A stretch of DNA of 64,000 bases from Ovoidimarina sediminis (lineage in GTDB: Bacteria; Pseudomonadota; Alphaproteobacteria; Rhodobacterales; Rhodobacteraceae), in NCBI RefSeq assembly GCF_032586175.1, contig NZ_JAWHTE010000001.1, forward strand, positions 248,001-312,000. The letters run 5' to 3'. The notes under the pieces were generated by a model. That model saw only the letters and a list, made by a program, of their open reading frames with translations. It was not told the origin of the DNA and searched no databases. This document shows positions 42,726 through 52,356 of the stretch, piece by piece. Made by a program: the position numbers and the translations under genes. How positions within the stretch are numbered: position 1 is the first letter of the stretch; each line of letters opens with the position of its first letter.

Positions 42726-43861
42726 TTTCAGAAGGGTTGCGCGGGCACCTTCGTGCGTTGACGGACCCGGATCGCGGTGGACGGTATCTTCTGGCAGCGG
42801 TGGCCGAGGACGGGACCGACGGACGGAACGTGTTTCTGACGGGACGGGTGCGGCCTGGCGAAGCGGCACGGGATCGTCCCGAGCTTGAAACATATTCGGT
42901 GCGGGTGGCATCGATATCCAAGGCCCTCACTGCGCGTGCCGCCCTGGAACTGGTCCAAGCTGGCCTTGTTTCGCTTGACGACTTGGTGGGCGACCGGCTG
43001 GCCCCTTACGGCTATCCAGAATGGTTGAGCGGCCGCGGAATTCGGCTCCGGGATCTTCTTTGCCACTGTTCCGGGCAACAGGACCGCGCGGGCTATGTGA
43101 CGGAGCCGCCCGATGACCTGCCCTCTTTCCTTGCACGCAATGCCGCCGGCATTGTGGCGGACTGGCCAGCCGGGGCGCATTTCTTCTATGCGAACCTGAA
43201 CTACGTGCTACTTGGCGCGGTGATCGAGGCGGTCAGCGGCGAGCGTTTCGACAGGGTTGTCGATGCGTCAGTTCTTCGTCCTATGAACATTGCAGGCTGG
43301 TACAACTGGGCGGGTGCGGATGCCGGGACTCGGCGGCGCCGGATCCCGCTCTTCGAGCGGCGCGGAAAACGGTATGACCCAGAGGCCGATGGGGAACCCG
43401 GGGACTGGACCGCCGACGTTATCTGGCGAAATGGGCGGGGGATTGGCCTTGGAACTTACAGGCTGGCGCGGGACAGCTTTCTATTTTCGCCCCACGCGGG
43501 CCTTCGGACGACGATTGGCGGGCTTGCCCGGCTGGCGCGGAGCATTGGCGGAGATGACAAGGCAGCGGTGGCGATGCGCGAGCAGACCTGGCGCTACGAC
43601 GGGACGAACGGCACCTGGTCGGATGGCCTGTTCCCTGCCTTTGGCCTCGGGCTGACGCTTTACGAGGATCATTCGCGTATCCCCGGCCGGCTGGCGGGAC
43701 ATGCCGGCCATGCGCTTGGCTTCACCGGCGGCGCGTGGTGCGATCTGGAGACCGGGCGCGGCTGGGCCTACTGGCTGACCGGGTCGGAGGACGCAACAGT
43801 GGGGCAAGAGGAAGAAAGCTTTTTCGCCCACGAAGAACAGGTGATTTTTCAAACGATATGA
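42722..43861 (+). CDS. Serine hydrolase, beta-lactamase/class C family
   Basis: A 379-residue beta-lactamase-fold serine hydrolase with no signal peptide, so cytoplasmic. The nucleophile motif SxxK is S64-I-S-K67, the YxN motif is Y156-A-N158, and HAGHALGF near residue 328 corresponds to the HxG/KTG box. Homologues include esterases, D-aminopeptidases and other peptidases. Being coupled to the RpiR regulator and followed by an oligopeptide importer, it may hydrolyse an imported peptide or amide. A beta-lactam resistance role is unlikely. Confidence 0.85.
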   Translation: MISEGLRGHLRALTDPDRGGRYLLAAVAEDGTDGRNVFLTGRVRPGEAARDRPELETYSVRVASISKALTARAALELVQAGLVSLDDLVGDRLAPYGYPEWLSGRGIRLRDLLCHCSGQQDRAGYVTEPPDDLPSFLARNAAGIVADWPAGAHFFYANLNYVLLGAVIEAVSGERFDRVVDASVLRPMNIAGWYNWAGADAGTRRRRIPLFERRGKRYDPEADGEPGDWTADVIWRNGRGIGLGTYRLARDSFLFSPHAGLRTTIGGLARLARSIGGDDKAAVAMREQTWRYDGTNGTWSDGLFPAFGLGLTLYEDHSRIPGRLAGHAGHALGFTGGAWCDLETGRGWAYWLTGSEDATVGQEEESFFAHEEQVIFQTI

Positions 43862-44028
43862 CGGCGAAAGGCCGCAAACTGCCTCTTCCCTCGCGTCACA
43901 ACCACCGAAAACGGTCTTGCTATCGAAACAGAACCGCCGAAGATGGGCGGATCAATACGGCGGGACAGACCGCCGATGGCCGGTCGCTTTTAATTGCCCC
44001 GGCAGACTGCCAAACAGGGAGCACATTC

Positions 44029-45657
44029 ATGAACCTAAAGCATCTCTTCACCTATTCGGCCGCGGCCGCCCTTATCGCGGGTGGCGCGCTGGCAATGGAC
44101 ACTCATCCGACGACGGGCGAGGCGCTTGCCGACAACCAGACCTTCACCTACCGCCTGCTTGACCAGTTTCCGACGCTCGACCCGCAGCTGATCGAGGAAA
44201 CCGCGGGCAACCATGTGGGCCGCCAGCTGTTCGAAGCGCTGATCATTCAGGACGAGAACGGCGGCCTTGTTCCCGGTGTCGCGAGCGAATGGTCGTCGCC
44301 CGACGGAAACAACACCTGGGAATTCAAGCTGCGTCCGGAAGCGAAGTGGTCGAATGGCGATCCGGTTACCGCCCATGATTTCGTTTACGCCTGGCGCCGG
44401 GCCGCAGATCCGGCGACGGCTTCGCCCTATGGCTGGTATGTCGAGCTGTCATCGATCACGAATGCCGCACAGATCCTTGCCGGGGAGGCATCGCCCGACA
44501 CGCTGGGGGTCGAAGCTGTCGACGACCATACGCTGCGTGTCACGCTTGAAACGCCCCTGCCCTATTTCCCGAACATTGTCACCTATTCGACCTTCTACCC
44601 TGCACACCAGGCGACGATCGAAGCCCATGGCAGCGACTGGACGAAACCCGAGAACATCGTGGGCAACGGCGCCTACACGCTGGAAGAGCTGGTGCTGAAC
44701 GAGTTCTTCACGCTGAAGAAGAACCCGAATTACTGGAATGCCGATGCGACGATCATCGAAGAGGTAAAGGGCGTCATCATCAATGACGTGAACACCGCGC
44801 TGACCCGGTACAAAGCGGGCGAGATCGATATGCTCGAGCCGCTGCCGCCCGGGCAGTACCCGTCGCTCAAGGAGGAAATGCCCGAGCAGGCGCATTCCGT
44901 GCCGCGGCTTTGCAGCTATTACTACGCAGTGAACTTCACGGATTCCGGAAACCCGGCGCTGCAGGACGTGAACGTGCGCAAGGCGCTTTCCTATGCCATC
45001 GACCGCGACGTGATTGTGAACCAGGTACTAAAAGGTGGCCAGGCGCCCTCCTACAACTTCACACACTGGGCAACGGCGGGCTTCGAGAAGCCGACCATCG
45101 ACTACTCGACCTGGACCCAGGCAGAGCGCGACGCGAAGGCAAAAGAGCTGATGTCGGCCGCAGGTTATGGCGCGGGCGGAGAGCCGCTTGAACTTCAGCT
45201 GATCTACAACACGTCGGAAAGCCACAAGGCCATCGCCACGGTCATGGCGCAGATGTGGAAGCAGAAGCTGGGCGTCGAGGTTTCCATGGAGAACATGGAG
45301 TGGCAGACCTACCTCGAGGTGCGCGGCGAGCAGAAGTTCGACGTCGCGCGCTCCGCATGGTGCGGTGACTACAACGAGGCTTCGACGTTCCTCGACCTCG
45401 TGACCACCACCCACGGCGCCAATGACGGGAAATATTCCAATGGCAAGGTTGACGAGCTTATGAAAGCCTCGAAGACCTCTATGGATCCGCAGGCGGCCTA
45501 TACCGAAGTGGAACAGATCCTCGCCGACGAGATGGCGATCATTCCGATCTACCACTACGCCAACACGTTCCTTCTCGATGAAACCCTCAAGGGCTTCCCG
45601 ATGAACAACGTGGAAAACAACTGGTACGTCAAGAACTTCTACCGCGTCGCGGAATGA
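44029..45657 (+). CDS. Oligopeptide ABC transporter substrate-binding protein
   Basis: A 542-residue family 5 binding protein. The signal peptide is about residues 1-23 (FTYSAAAALIAGGALAMD). TFTYRLLDQFPTLDPQLIEE begins the mature part, with the family features PEAKWSNGDPVTAHDFVYAWRR and NPNYWNADATIIEEVKGVII. The best match is the OppA/MppA subgroup. The ATG follows GGGAG. A 167-nt gap separates it from the serine hydrolase and may hold its own promoter. Confidence 0.93.
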   Translation: MNLKHLFTYSAAAALIAGGALAMDTHPTTGEALADNQTFTYRLLDQFPTLDPQLIEETAGNHVGRQLFEALIIQDENGGLVPGVASEWSSPDGNNTWEFKLRPEAKWSNGDPVTAHDFVYAWRRAADPATASPYGWYVELSSITNAAQILAGEASPDTLGVEAVDDHTLRVTLETPLPYFPNIVTYSTFYPAHQATIEAHGSDWTKPENIVGNGAYTLEELVLNEFFTLKKNPNYWNADATIIEEVKGVIINDVNTALTRYKAGEIDMLEPLPPGQYPSLKEEMPEQAHSVPRLCSYYYAVNFTDSGNPALQDVNVRKALSYAIDRDVIVNQVLKGGQAPSYNFTHWATAGFEKPTIDYSTWTQAERDAKAKELMSAAGYGAGGEPLELQLIYNTSESHKAIATVMAQMWKQKLGVEVSMENMEWQTYLEVRGEQKFDVARSAWCGDYNEASTFLDLVTTTHGANDGKYSNGKVDELMKASKTSMDPQAAYTEVEQILADEMAIIPIYHYANTFLLDETLKGFPMNNVENNWYVKNFYRVAE

Positions 45658-45670
45658 GGACTTGAAGACA

Positions 45671-45697
45671 GGGGCGGCCCCGTGCAGGGGCCGTCCC
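45671..45697 (+). terminator. Intercistronic hairpin after the oligopeptide binding-protein gene
   Basis: GGGGCGGCCCC pairs with GGGGCCGTCCC (one G-U) around GTGCA, 13 nt past the stop. A CTCTTTG tract follows. It may lower read-through into oppB or stabilise upstream mRNA. Confidence 0.55.
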
Positions 45698-45722
45698 GCC
45701 TCTTTGCAGAGGGCCGGTTGCC

Positions 45723-46646
45723 ATGCTCAATTTCACGGTCAGGCGCCTTGCCGTCGCGGTGCCGACGATCCTAATCCTCATTATCGTGACGTTTATCCTG
45801 ATGGAGGCCGCGCCCGGTTCGCCGTTCGCGACCGAACGCGGTGTGCCGGCGGAAGTCCTTGCGAACCTAGAAGCCAAGTACGGGCTCGATCGTCCGCTCT
45901 GGCAGCGGATCGCGATATACGTCTGGAATATCGTTACTGCCTGGGATTTCGGACCGTCCTATATCCTGAAGGACCGGGACGTGAACGACATCATCGCACA
46001 GGGCTTCCCCGTCACTTTGAAGTACGGCACGTGGTCGTTCCTCGTCGCTGTCGGGGTGGGCGTGTCGCTGGGCGTCGTCGCGGCGATCCGGCAGAATACC
46101 TGGCTTGATTACATGGCGGTGGGCATTTCAATCGGGGCGCAGGTGCTGCCGAATTTCGTGATGGCGCCCATCCTGATCCTGATCTTTACGCTCTGGCTGG
46201 GTTGGCTGCCGGGTGGCGGCTGGCAGGGCGGCCAGTGGCAATACGTGATCATGCCGGTGATCGCGCTGTCGACATCGTTCATGGCGTCCATCGCACGGAT
46301 CACGCGCGCCTCGATGCTGGAGACGATGAACGCGAATTTCATTCGCACGGCGCGCGCCAAAGGCCTGCCAATGAAGCGGGTGATTTTCCGCCATGCTCTG
46401 AAGCCCGCTATGCTTCCGGTGATTTCCTATCTGGGGCCCGCCTTTGTCGGCATGATCACCGGTTCGGTGGTGATCGACATGTTCTTTTCCACCGGCGGGA
46501 TTGGTCAGTTCTTCGCAAAATCGGCGCTCAGCCGGGATTACGGCGTCATGCTTGGGATAACGGTTCTGATCGGAACGCTGACGGTACTGTTCAACCTCGT
46601 GGTCGACATCCTTTACGCATGGATCGACCCCCGGATCAGGTACTGA
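45723..46646 (+). CDS. oppB: Oligopeptide ABC transporter permease OppB
   Basis: A 307-residue inner-membrane permease with about six helices. The N-terminus MLNFTVRRLAVAVPTILIL and the EAA-type loop FIRTARAKGLPMKRVIFRHA are OppB/DppB signatures. The ATG has a GAGGGCC leader. OppC follows one base later. Confidence 0.93.
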   Translation: MLNFTVRRLAVAVPTILILIIVTFILMEAAPGSPFATERGVPAEVLANLEAKYGLDRPLWQRIAIYVWNIVTAWDFGPSYILKDRDVNDIIAQGFPVTLKYGTWSFLVAVGVGVSLGVVAAIRQNTWLDYMAVGISIGAQVLPNFVMAPILILIFTLWLGWLPGGGWQGGQWQYVIMPVIALSTSFMASIARITRASMLETMNANFIRTARAKGLPMKRVIFRHALKPAMLPVISYLGPAFVGMITGSVVIDMFFSTGGIGQFFAKSALSRDYGVMLGITVLIGTLTVLFNLVVDILYAWIDPRIRY

Positions 46647-46647
46647 C

Positions 46648-47577
46648 ATGCGTTCTCCCACCCTGACCCCCGCCGCCACGACAGAGGCGCTAATCACCGC
46701 GGAGCCGGTTGCCGGCCGGTCGCTTTGGCAAGATGCCCGGTCGCGGTTCTTCCGGAACCGCGCGGCGACCGGGGGCCTGATCGTCCTGATCCTCGTCGGG
46801 CTGTTCGCGACTTTCGGGCAGTACTTCGCCGCCTGGTCGAACGAGGAAGTTGACTGGAACATGCTCGGCAATGTCGCCGAGCTTGGGGCCCCGAATTTAG
46901 CCAACGGGCATTATTTCGGCGTCGATGAACTGGGTCGTGATCTTTTTGCGAGGGTCGTTCAGGGCACGCGCATATCGCTCATGGTCGGAATCATCGGCGC
47001 GCTTGTGGCCGTGATCATCGGCACGCTTTATGGCGCGACGGCGGGATACCTCGGCGGACGGCTCGACAACATCATGATGCGGATCGTCGATATCCTGATG
47101 TCGATTCCCTACATGTTCGTGCTGATCCTGCTGCTCGTTGTCTTCGGACGGTCGCTGTTCATGCTGTTCCTCGGGATCGGCCTAATTTCGTGGCTCGACA
47201 TGGCGCGGATCGCGCGAGGCCAGACACTTTCGATCAAGAACAAGGAATTCGTGGAGGCGGCCGTCGCCACCGGTGTACGACCGCTGACGATCATTCTGCG
47301 CCACATCGTGCCGAACCTTCTGGGCGTGGTAATCGTCTATGCCACGCTTCTGGTACCATCCATGATTATTTACGAGAGCTTCATCTCCTTCCTCGGACTC
47401 GGCGTGCAAGAACCCAACACATCCTGGGGCGCGCTCATCAACGACGGGGCGAGCCAGATGCAGTACGGCACGCTGTGGCAGCTTCTCTATCCCCTGTTCT
47501 TCTTCTGCATCACGCTCTTCGCCTTCTTTTTCGTCGGCGACGGTTTGCGTGACGCGCTCGACCCGAAGGATCGCTGA
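46648..47577 (+). CDS. oppC: Oligopeptide ABC transporter permease OppC
   Basis: A 309-residue permease with an extended N-terminal cytoplasmic arm. HYFGVDELGRDLFARVVQGT is the classical OppC/DppC motif and FVEAAVATGVRPLTIILRHI the EAA loop. The stop overlaps the start of oppD as TGATG. Confidence 0.94.
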   Translation: MRSPTLTPAATTEALITAEPVAGRSLWQDARSRFFRNRAATGGLIVLILVGLFATFGQYFAAWSNEEVDWNMLGNVAELGAPNLANGHYFGVDELGRDLFARVVQGTRISLMVGIIGALVAVIIGTLYGATAGYLGGRLDNIMMRIVDILMSIPYMFVLILLLVVFGRSLFMLFLGIGLISWLDMARIARGQTLSIKNKEFVEAAVATGVRPLTIILRHIVPNLLGVVIVYATLLVPSMIIYESFISFLGLGVQEPNTSWGALINDGASQMQYGTLWQLLYPLFFFCITLFAFFFVGDGLRDALDPKDR

Positions 47578-48539
47578 TGCTGTTATCCGTGAAAGATCTT
47601 TCGGTCGCCTTCGAGACGAATGACGGGACAGTGAATGCCGTGAACGGCGTGAGCTTTGATGTGGCTGCGAAGGAGACGCTTGCTGTCGTGGGCGAAAGCG
47701 GATCGGGCAAGAGCCAGACGGCATTCGCGATCATGGGCCTTCTGGCCAGAAACGGGCGGGCCTCGGGATCGGTCAGGTTCGGGGGTAAGGAGATCCTCAA
47801 CAAGCCCGATGCGGAGTTGAACCGGATCCGCGCGGCGAAGATTTCGATGATCTTTCAGGATCCCATGACCTCGCTGAACCCCTACCTTCGTGTATCGGAT
47901 CAGATGTCCGAGGTGCTCGAACTGCACAAGGGGATGAGCCGGCGGGAGGCGATGGCAGAAGCGGGCCGGATGCTCGACGCCGTGAAAATACCGGATGCGA
48001 AGAACCGCCTCGACAACTACCCCCATGAGTTTTCGGGCGGCATGCGGCAGCGGATCATGATCGCGATGGCGCTGCTGTGCCGCCCTGAGCTTTTGATCGC
48101 TGACGAGCCGACGACCGCACTCGACGTGACCGTGCAGAACCAGATCATGACGCTTTTGTCCGAGATCCGGGAGGAGTTCGGTACGGCGGTGATCCTTATC
48201 ACCCATGACCTCGGAATCGTGGCTGGCTTCTGTGACCGGACCGTCGTGATGTATGGTGGGCGGATCATGGAGGCCGGAGAAACGGCTCCGCTTTTCGCCG
48301 CGCCCACGCATCCCTATACGGCGGGGCTTCTGAAGGCGATCCCGCGGCTTGACGAAGATCACGAGGTGCTGCCGACGATCGACGGGGAGCCGCCCAACAT
48401 GCTTGGCCTGCCCTCCGGCTGCCCCTTCCACCCGCGCTGTGCGCGCGCGGTTGAGCGCTGTGCGTCGACGGTGCCGGCCCTCGAAGCCGACGGGACGCGT
48501 GCCTTTGCCTGCCACGTGCCATTGCGGGAGGTGGCGTGA
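47577..48539 (+). CDS. oppD: Oligopeptide ABC transporter ATPase OppD
   Basis: A 320-residue ATPase with Walker A GESGSGKSQT, signature FSGGMRQRI, Walker B LIADEPTTALDVT and H-loop THDLG. The C-terminal cysteine-rich motif GCPFHPRCARAVERC binds a [4Fe-4S] cluster in some homologues. Its stop overlaps the start of oppF as TGATG. Confidence 0.94.
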   Translation: MLLSVKDLSVAFETNDGTVNAVNGVSFDVAAKETLAVVGESGSGKSQTAFAIMGLLARNGRASGSVRFGGKEILNKPDAELNRIRAAKISMIFQDPMTSLNPYLRVSDQMSEVLELHKGMSRREAMAEAGRMLDAVKIPDAKNRLDNYPHEFSGGMRQRIMIAMALLCRPELLIADEPTTALDVTVQNQIMTLLSEIREEFGTAVILITHDLGIVAGFCDRTVVMYGGRIMEAGETAPLFAAPTHPYTAGLLKAIPRLDEDHEVLPTIDGEPPNMLGLPSGCPFHPRCARAVERCASTVPALEADGTRAFACHVPLREVA

Positions 48540-49570
48540 TGGCCGCATTGCTGGAAGCGCGTGGCGTCGAGGTTACCTTCCCCATCCACGGGCGGTCGGA
48601 CTGGCCGTGGACGCCCCCGAAGCGGCTCAAGGCCGTCACCGGCGTCGATCTGACGCTGAACGAAGGCGAAACGCTGGGGATCGTGGGCGAAAGCGGATCG
48701 GGGAAATCGACGTTGGCCCGCGCGATCATCGGCACCGTGAAGGCCACCGGTGGCGCGGTGCTTTGGCAAGGCAAGGATCTGCTGACAATGGCGCGCGAGG
48801 AGCGGCGGACTCATTCGCGCGACGTGCAGATGGTGTTTCAGGATCCGCTCGCGGCGTTGAACCCGCGGATGACCGTCGGGCAGATCATTGCTGAGCCGCT
48901 GATCACCCATTTCCCGAAGACACCTAAGGACGACGTGCGCGCGCAGGTGCAGGATATCATGACGAAGGTCGGACTTCTGCCGAACCTCATCAACCGGTAT
49001 CCGCACGAGTTTTCAGGCGGCCAGTGCCAGCGGATCGGGATCGCCCGGGCGCTAATACTGAAGCCCAAGCTGCTGATCTGTGACGAGCCGGTTTCGGCCC
49101 TGGACGTTTCGGTTCAGGCGCAGGTGATCAATCTTCTGAAGGCGATCCAGAAGGAGTTTCGGCTTTCGATCATCTTCATCGCGCATGATCTTTCGGTCGT
49201 TCGCCATGTGTCGGACCGGATCGCGGTGATGTACCTTGGCCGTCTGGTGGAGGCCGCGCCGGGGCGAGAGCTGATCGCGACCCCCTGGCATCCCTATACA
49301 AAAGCCCTGATCGCTTCGGTTCCCCTGCCCGATCCGGAGCTTGAACGCGGGCGAATGCGGGCCTCGCTTGAAGGAGAGTTGCCTTCCCCGCTAAACCCGC
49401 CTTCGGGCTGTGCATTTCGGACACGGTGCCCTGTCGCGCGTACGTCCTGCGCCCATCACGAGCCTGAGCACCGCTGGGAAGGTGCACGTATGGTGGCCTG
49501 TCCGTTCGCGCCCGAAGAGGTTGAAGACCTCGACGCGGCGCGGCCCGATGTCAGCGCGGCTTCGCGTTGA
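48539..49570 (+). CDS. oppF: Oligopeptide ABC transporter ATPase OppF
   Basis: A 343-residue ATPase with Walker A GESGSGKSTLA, signature FSGGQCQRI, Walker B LICDEPVSALDVS and a C-terminal GCAFRTRCPVARTSC cluster motif. ATG at 48539 is preferred over GTG at 48536. It converges with tupA; the two coding ends overlap by 20 bases, so no terminator fits between them. Confidence 0.94.
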   Translation: MAALLEARGVEVTFPIHGRSDWPWTPPKRLKAVTGVDLTLNEGETLGIVGESGSGKSTLARAIIGTVKATGGAVLWQGKDLLTMAREERRTHSRDVQMVFQDPLAALNPRMTVGQIIAEPLITHFPKTPKDDVRAQVQDIMTKVGLLPNLINRYPHEFSGGQCQRIGIARALILKPKLLICDEPVSALDVSVQAQVINLLKAIQKEFRLSIIFIAHDLSVVRHVSDRIAVMYLGRLVEAAPGRELIATPWHPYTKALIASVPLPDPELERGRMRASLEGELPSPLNPPSGCAFRTRCPVARTSCAHHEPEHRWEGARMVACPFAPEEVEDLDAARPDVSAASR

Positions 49571-50348
49571 ATGTGAAGAGGCGCTCACCAGCGATTTCGT
49601 AGCCGTTTATGAGCGCTTCAGCTGCTGGTGATGTCAGCCAGTCTTCGAGCTGCGTGGCGAGATCGGCCTTAACATGTGGGTGCTTGTCAGCACTGACAGG
49701 CAGGTATGCGTATTGGTTGAAGAGGACGGGATCGCCCTCGAACAAGAGCGACAGGCCCGCCTTGTTGGCGAATTTGAGCCAGGTGGCGCGGTCAGTGAGG
49801 ATGTAGGCCCCGAGGCCCGCGGCGGTATTGAGGGCTGCGCCCATTCCTGCGCCGACTTCCTTGTACCAGTCGCCCTCGACCGCCACCCCGGCCGCATCCC
49901 ACAGCCGTAGTTCCATCTTGTGCGTTCCGCTGTCATCGCCTCGGCTCACGAAGGCCGCCTCGGCCGATGAGATTGCACGAAGGGCGGCATTCGCGTTGTC
50001 CGCGCCGGACACGCCCGCCGGATCACCGGTGGGACCGACGATGACGAAATCGTTGTACATGATTTCGCGGCGATGAGGGGCGTTGCCCTCTGCAACGAAC
50101 GCGTCCTCCGCCGCACGGGAGTGGACGAGCACCGCATCCACATCGCCCGCCGCGCCAAGCTTCAACGCCTGACCGGTGCCGACGATCAGAAGCTGAAGCT
50201 CTATCCCAGTTTCCGCCTCGATCTCGGGCAAAAGCACTTCGGCCAAACCGGAATTCGCGAAGGACGTCGTAACCGCCATGCGCATTGGATCGGCCCACCC
50301 CGGAAGGGCGAAGATACAAAGCGCAAGTGTCGCAATGGCGCGGATCAT
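49551..50348 (-). CDS. tupA: Tungstate-type ABC transporter substrate-binding protein
   Basis: A 265-residue periplasmic oxyanion-binding protein with a signal peptide (about residues 1-19, ending GWAD). TupA hallmarks are VTTSFANSGLAEVLLPEI (26-43), VGTGQALKLGAAGDVDAVLV (56-75), IMYNDFVIVGP (96-106) and SRGDDSGTHKMELRLW. These distinguish it from ModA, WtpA and phosphate PstS. TupA binds tungstate with higher affinity than molybdate. It is the last gene of the formate dehydrogenase block; its ATG overlaps tupC as ATGA. Confidence 0.9.
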   Translation of the reverse strand: MIRAIATLALCIFALPGWADPMRMAVTTSFANSGLAEVLLPEIEAETGIELQLLIVGTGQALKLGAAGDVDAVLVHSRAAEDAFVAEGNAPHRREIMYNDFVIVGPTGDPAGVSGADNANAALRAISSAEAAFVSRGDDSGTHKMELRLWDAAGVAVEGDWYKEVGAGMGAALNTAAGLGAYILTDRATWLKFANKAGLSLLFEGDPVLFNQYAYLPVSADKHPHVKADLATQLEDWLTSPAAEALINGYEIAGERLFTFNAKPR

Positions 50349-51061
50349 GGAATCAGTTCTCCGTTCAGATGGGCGGTTGCTTGGCGCGAGATTTCGCCAC
50401 CAAAGAACGCGTCCCTGTGCGCCGCGTCAAGGAGGTGCCCGCCGTGAAGGAAGAGGATTTCGTCGGCAAGACGGCGTGCTTGGCCGATATCGTGGGTGGA
50501 CATCACGATGCGGGTGCCGGCGTCGCGGGCGCTGCGCAGTATCTCTTCAATATCGCGGGTCGAGGCGCCGTCGAGATTGGCGCAAGGCTCATCCAGAAAG
50601 AGAAGTTCTGGCTTACGGATGAGCGCACGGGCGAGGGCCATCTTTTGCTTCTCGCCTCCCGAAAGCACTTCCGAGGGGCGATCCAGCGCACCGCTCAGCC
50701 CGACCTGTTCAGCCGCCCCCTCCGCCTGCCTTCGGGCCTCCCGCATGCTTACACCGTCGAGGCGCAAGGGATAGGCGATGCAATCGACGATGGAACGACG
50801 CATGAGGATCGGGGTCTGAAAGACGAAGGCCTGTGCGCGGCGGACCTCGGCTTCGTCGCCAGACCACTTGAGTTCGCCCCGGTTGATCCGCTCAAGCCCG
50901 TGCATGGCCCTGAGGAGCGAGGTTTTGCCGGACCCGTTGGGGCCCATCAGCACCGTGATCCCGTCGCCTTCAAGCGTCCAGTCGATCGGGCCCAGGATCG
51001 TGCGGCCTTGCCGGCGCAGTTCTACGCCGCGCAGCGTGAGGGGCAGGCAGCGGCTTACCAT
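50345..51061 (-). CDS. tupC: Tungstate-type ABC transporter ATPase
   Basis: A 238-residue ATPase with Walker A GPNGSGKTSLL, Q-loop FVFQTPILMRRSIVDCI, signature LSGGEKQKM, Walker B LFLDEPCANLDGA and H-loop STHDIGQAR. The short C-terminus lacks the MOP/TOBE domain found in ModC, which fits the TupC group. It overlaps tupB by seven bases. Confidence 0.9.
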   Translation of the reverse strand: MVSRCLPLTLRGVELRRQGRTILGPIDWTLEGDGITVLMGPNGSGKTSLLRAMHGLERINRGELKWSGDEAEVRRAQAFVFQTPILMRRSIVDCIAYPLRLDGVSMREARRQAEGAAEQVGLSGALDRPSEVLSGGEKQKMALARALIRKPELLFLDEPCANLDGASTRDIEEILRSARDAGTRIVMSTHDIGQARRLADEILFLHGGHLLDAAHRDAFFGGEISRQATAHLNGELIP

Positions 51062-51759
51062 CGGCTTCCCCGTTCGGTACGGCCCAGGGCGTGGAGCGCG
51101 AGATTCACCGCCACGGAAAGGCCTATCAGAATGAAGCCGAGCGCAAGGGCCATGCCGAAATCCCCTTTGCCGGTTTCGAGGGCGATGGCAGTGGTCAGAA
51201 CCCGGGTCGCATGGTCGATATTACCGCCTACGATCATGATCGCACCAACCTCGCCGATCGCACGCCCGAAACCTGCGAGAGAGGCGGTGATCAGGGGGCG
51301 GCGGCCGTCCCAGAGCAGCGAGGCGATCCGTTGCCGACGGGAGGCGTTCAGAGAGATCATGAGATCGTGATAATCCGCCCAGAGTTCGCGGATCGCCTGG
51401 TGGGCGATGGAGGCGATGATCGGCGTGATGATCAGGACCTGCGCAATGATCATCGCGGTCGGGGTGAAGAGAAGGCCGAGTACACCGAATGGCCCGGCCC
51501 GCGAGAAGAGCACGTAAACGATCAGCCCAACCACGACAGGCGGCAGGCCCATCAGGGCATTGAGGAGCGCGATCACGATCCGGCGGGCACGGAAGCGGTT
51601 GACAGCGAGCCATGCACCGAGGGGCAGCCCGATAGCTGAGGCAATAAGGGTGGCAGTCAGCGTAACATGGAGCGATCGCAGCGTGATTTCGATCAGATCG
51701 GCGTCGAGCCTCAGTATGAGCCTGGCCGCGGTCAACAGGCCTTCGACGATGTCGTTCAA
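51055..51759 (-). CDS. tupB: Tungstate-type ABC transporter permease
   Basis: A 234-residue permease of the TupB type with five or six helices. TLRSLHVTLTATLIASAIGL opens the domain, GLPPVVVGLIVYVLFSRAGP is a TupB hallmark and GFGRAIGEVGAIMIVGGNI the EAA region. The likely start is TTG at 51759, preceded by GAGAG and eight bases after the DUF2478 stop; the longer in-frame extension lies inside the DUF2478 gene and is rejected. Confidence 0.88.
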   Translation of the reverse strand: MNDIVEGLLTAARLILRLDADLIEITLRSLHVTLTATLIASAIGLPLGAWLAVNRFRARRIVIALLNALMGLPPVVVGLIVYVLFSRAGPFGVLGLLFTPTAMIIAQVLIITPIIASIAHQAIRELWADYHDLMISLNASRRQRIASLLWDGRRPLITASLAGFGRAIGEVGAIMIVGGNIDHATRVLTTAIALETGKGDFGMALALGFILIGLSVAVNLALHALGRTERGSRW

Positions 51760-51766
51760 GGCGCTC

Positions 51767-52276
51767 TCAGACCTCTGCCGCGGCTGTGTTGTCGATCCAT
51801 GCCAGGATGGCATCCACGTCGGGCGACACCTGCTCGGCCATTTCGCCCGCAAAGGCGCGGAAGCCGTCGAGATGGGTCGGGCCGACGGCGCAGACCACCG
51901 GGACACCTTCGGCGAGAGCGCGGCCGATCAGCGGGCGGAAGCCCTTGCCGTCGATTTCCTGCTTGCCGAATTTGTTGACTATGCAGAGACGCGGTGATGC
52001 TTCGAGCGCGCTTTCCGCGTATCCCACGGCCGTTTCAAGCGCGCCGGTATCGAGGCGACACCCCCTGGCATAGGGACCGAGATCCTGACTGATCCGGACA
52101 ATGTTGTCGGTGCCCAGGATCTGGAGATGCATATGACAGCGCCCGTCCGACGCAGCGCCCACGTTGTGCTGCACCGCGCCAGCGAGCGTCCAGCCGCGCG
52201 CCTGAAGCCGCGCCGCGACATCCGCCATCAGCGCATCGGCGCGTCCCGCGCCATCCTGTGTGACATAGCCTAGCAT
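51767..52276 (-). CDS. DUF2478 protein
   Basis: A 169-residue protein of the DUF2478 family. The N-terminus GYVTQDGAGRADALMADVAA resembles a P-loop-like turn of nucleoside-triphosphatase/MobB-related proteins, and CIVNKFGKQEIDGKGFRPLI is the family hallmark. Members commonly sit with molybdate or tungstate transport and pterin-cofactor genes, so a role in cofactor or metal handling is likely. It stands at the head of the tupBCA part. I see no catalytic proof. Confidence 0.82.
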   Translation of the reverse strand: MLGYVTQDGAGRADALMADVAARLQARGWTLAGAVQHNVGAASDGRCHMHLQILGTDNIVRISQDLGPYARGCRLDTGALETAVGYAESALEASPRLCIVNKFGKQEIDGKGFRPLIGRALAEGVPVVCAVGPTHLDGFRAFAGEMAEQVSPDVDAILAWIDNTAAAEV

Positions 52277-52356
52277 GTGGTGGTTCAGACGACGCCGCCC
52301 GGGTTCCCTTTTGTCGAGCGACCCTACCCGATGGCCCCCGAAAGGAAAAGCGGGCT

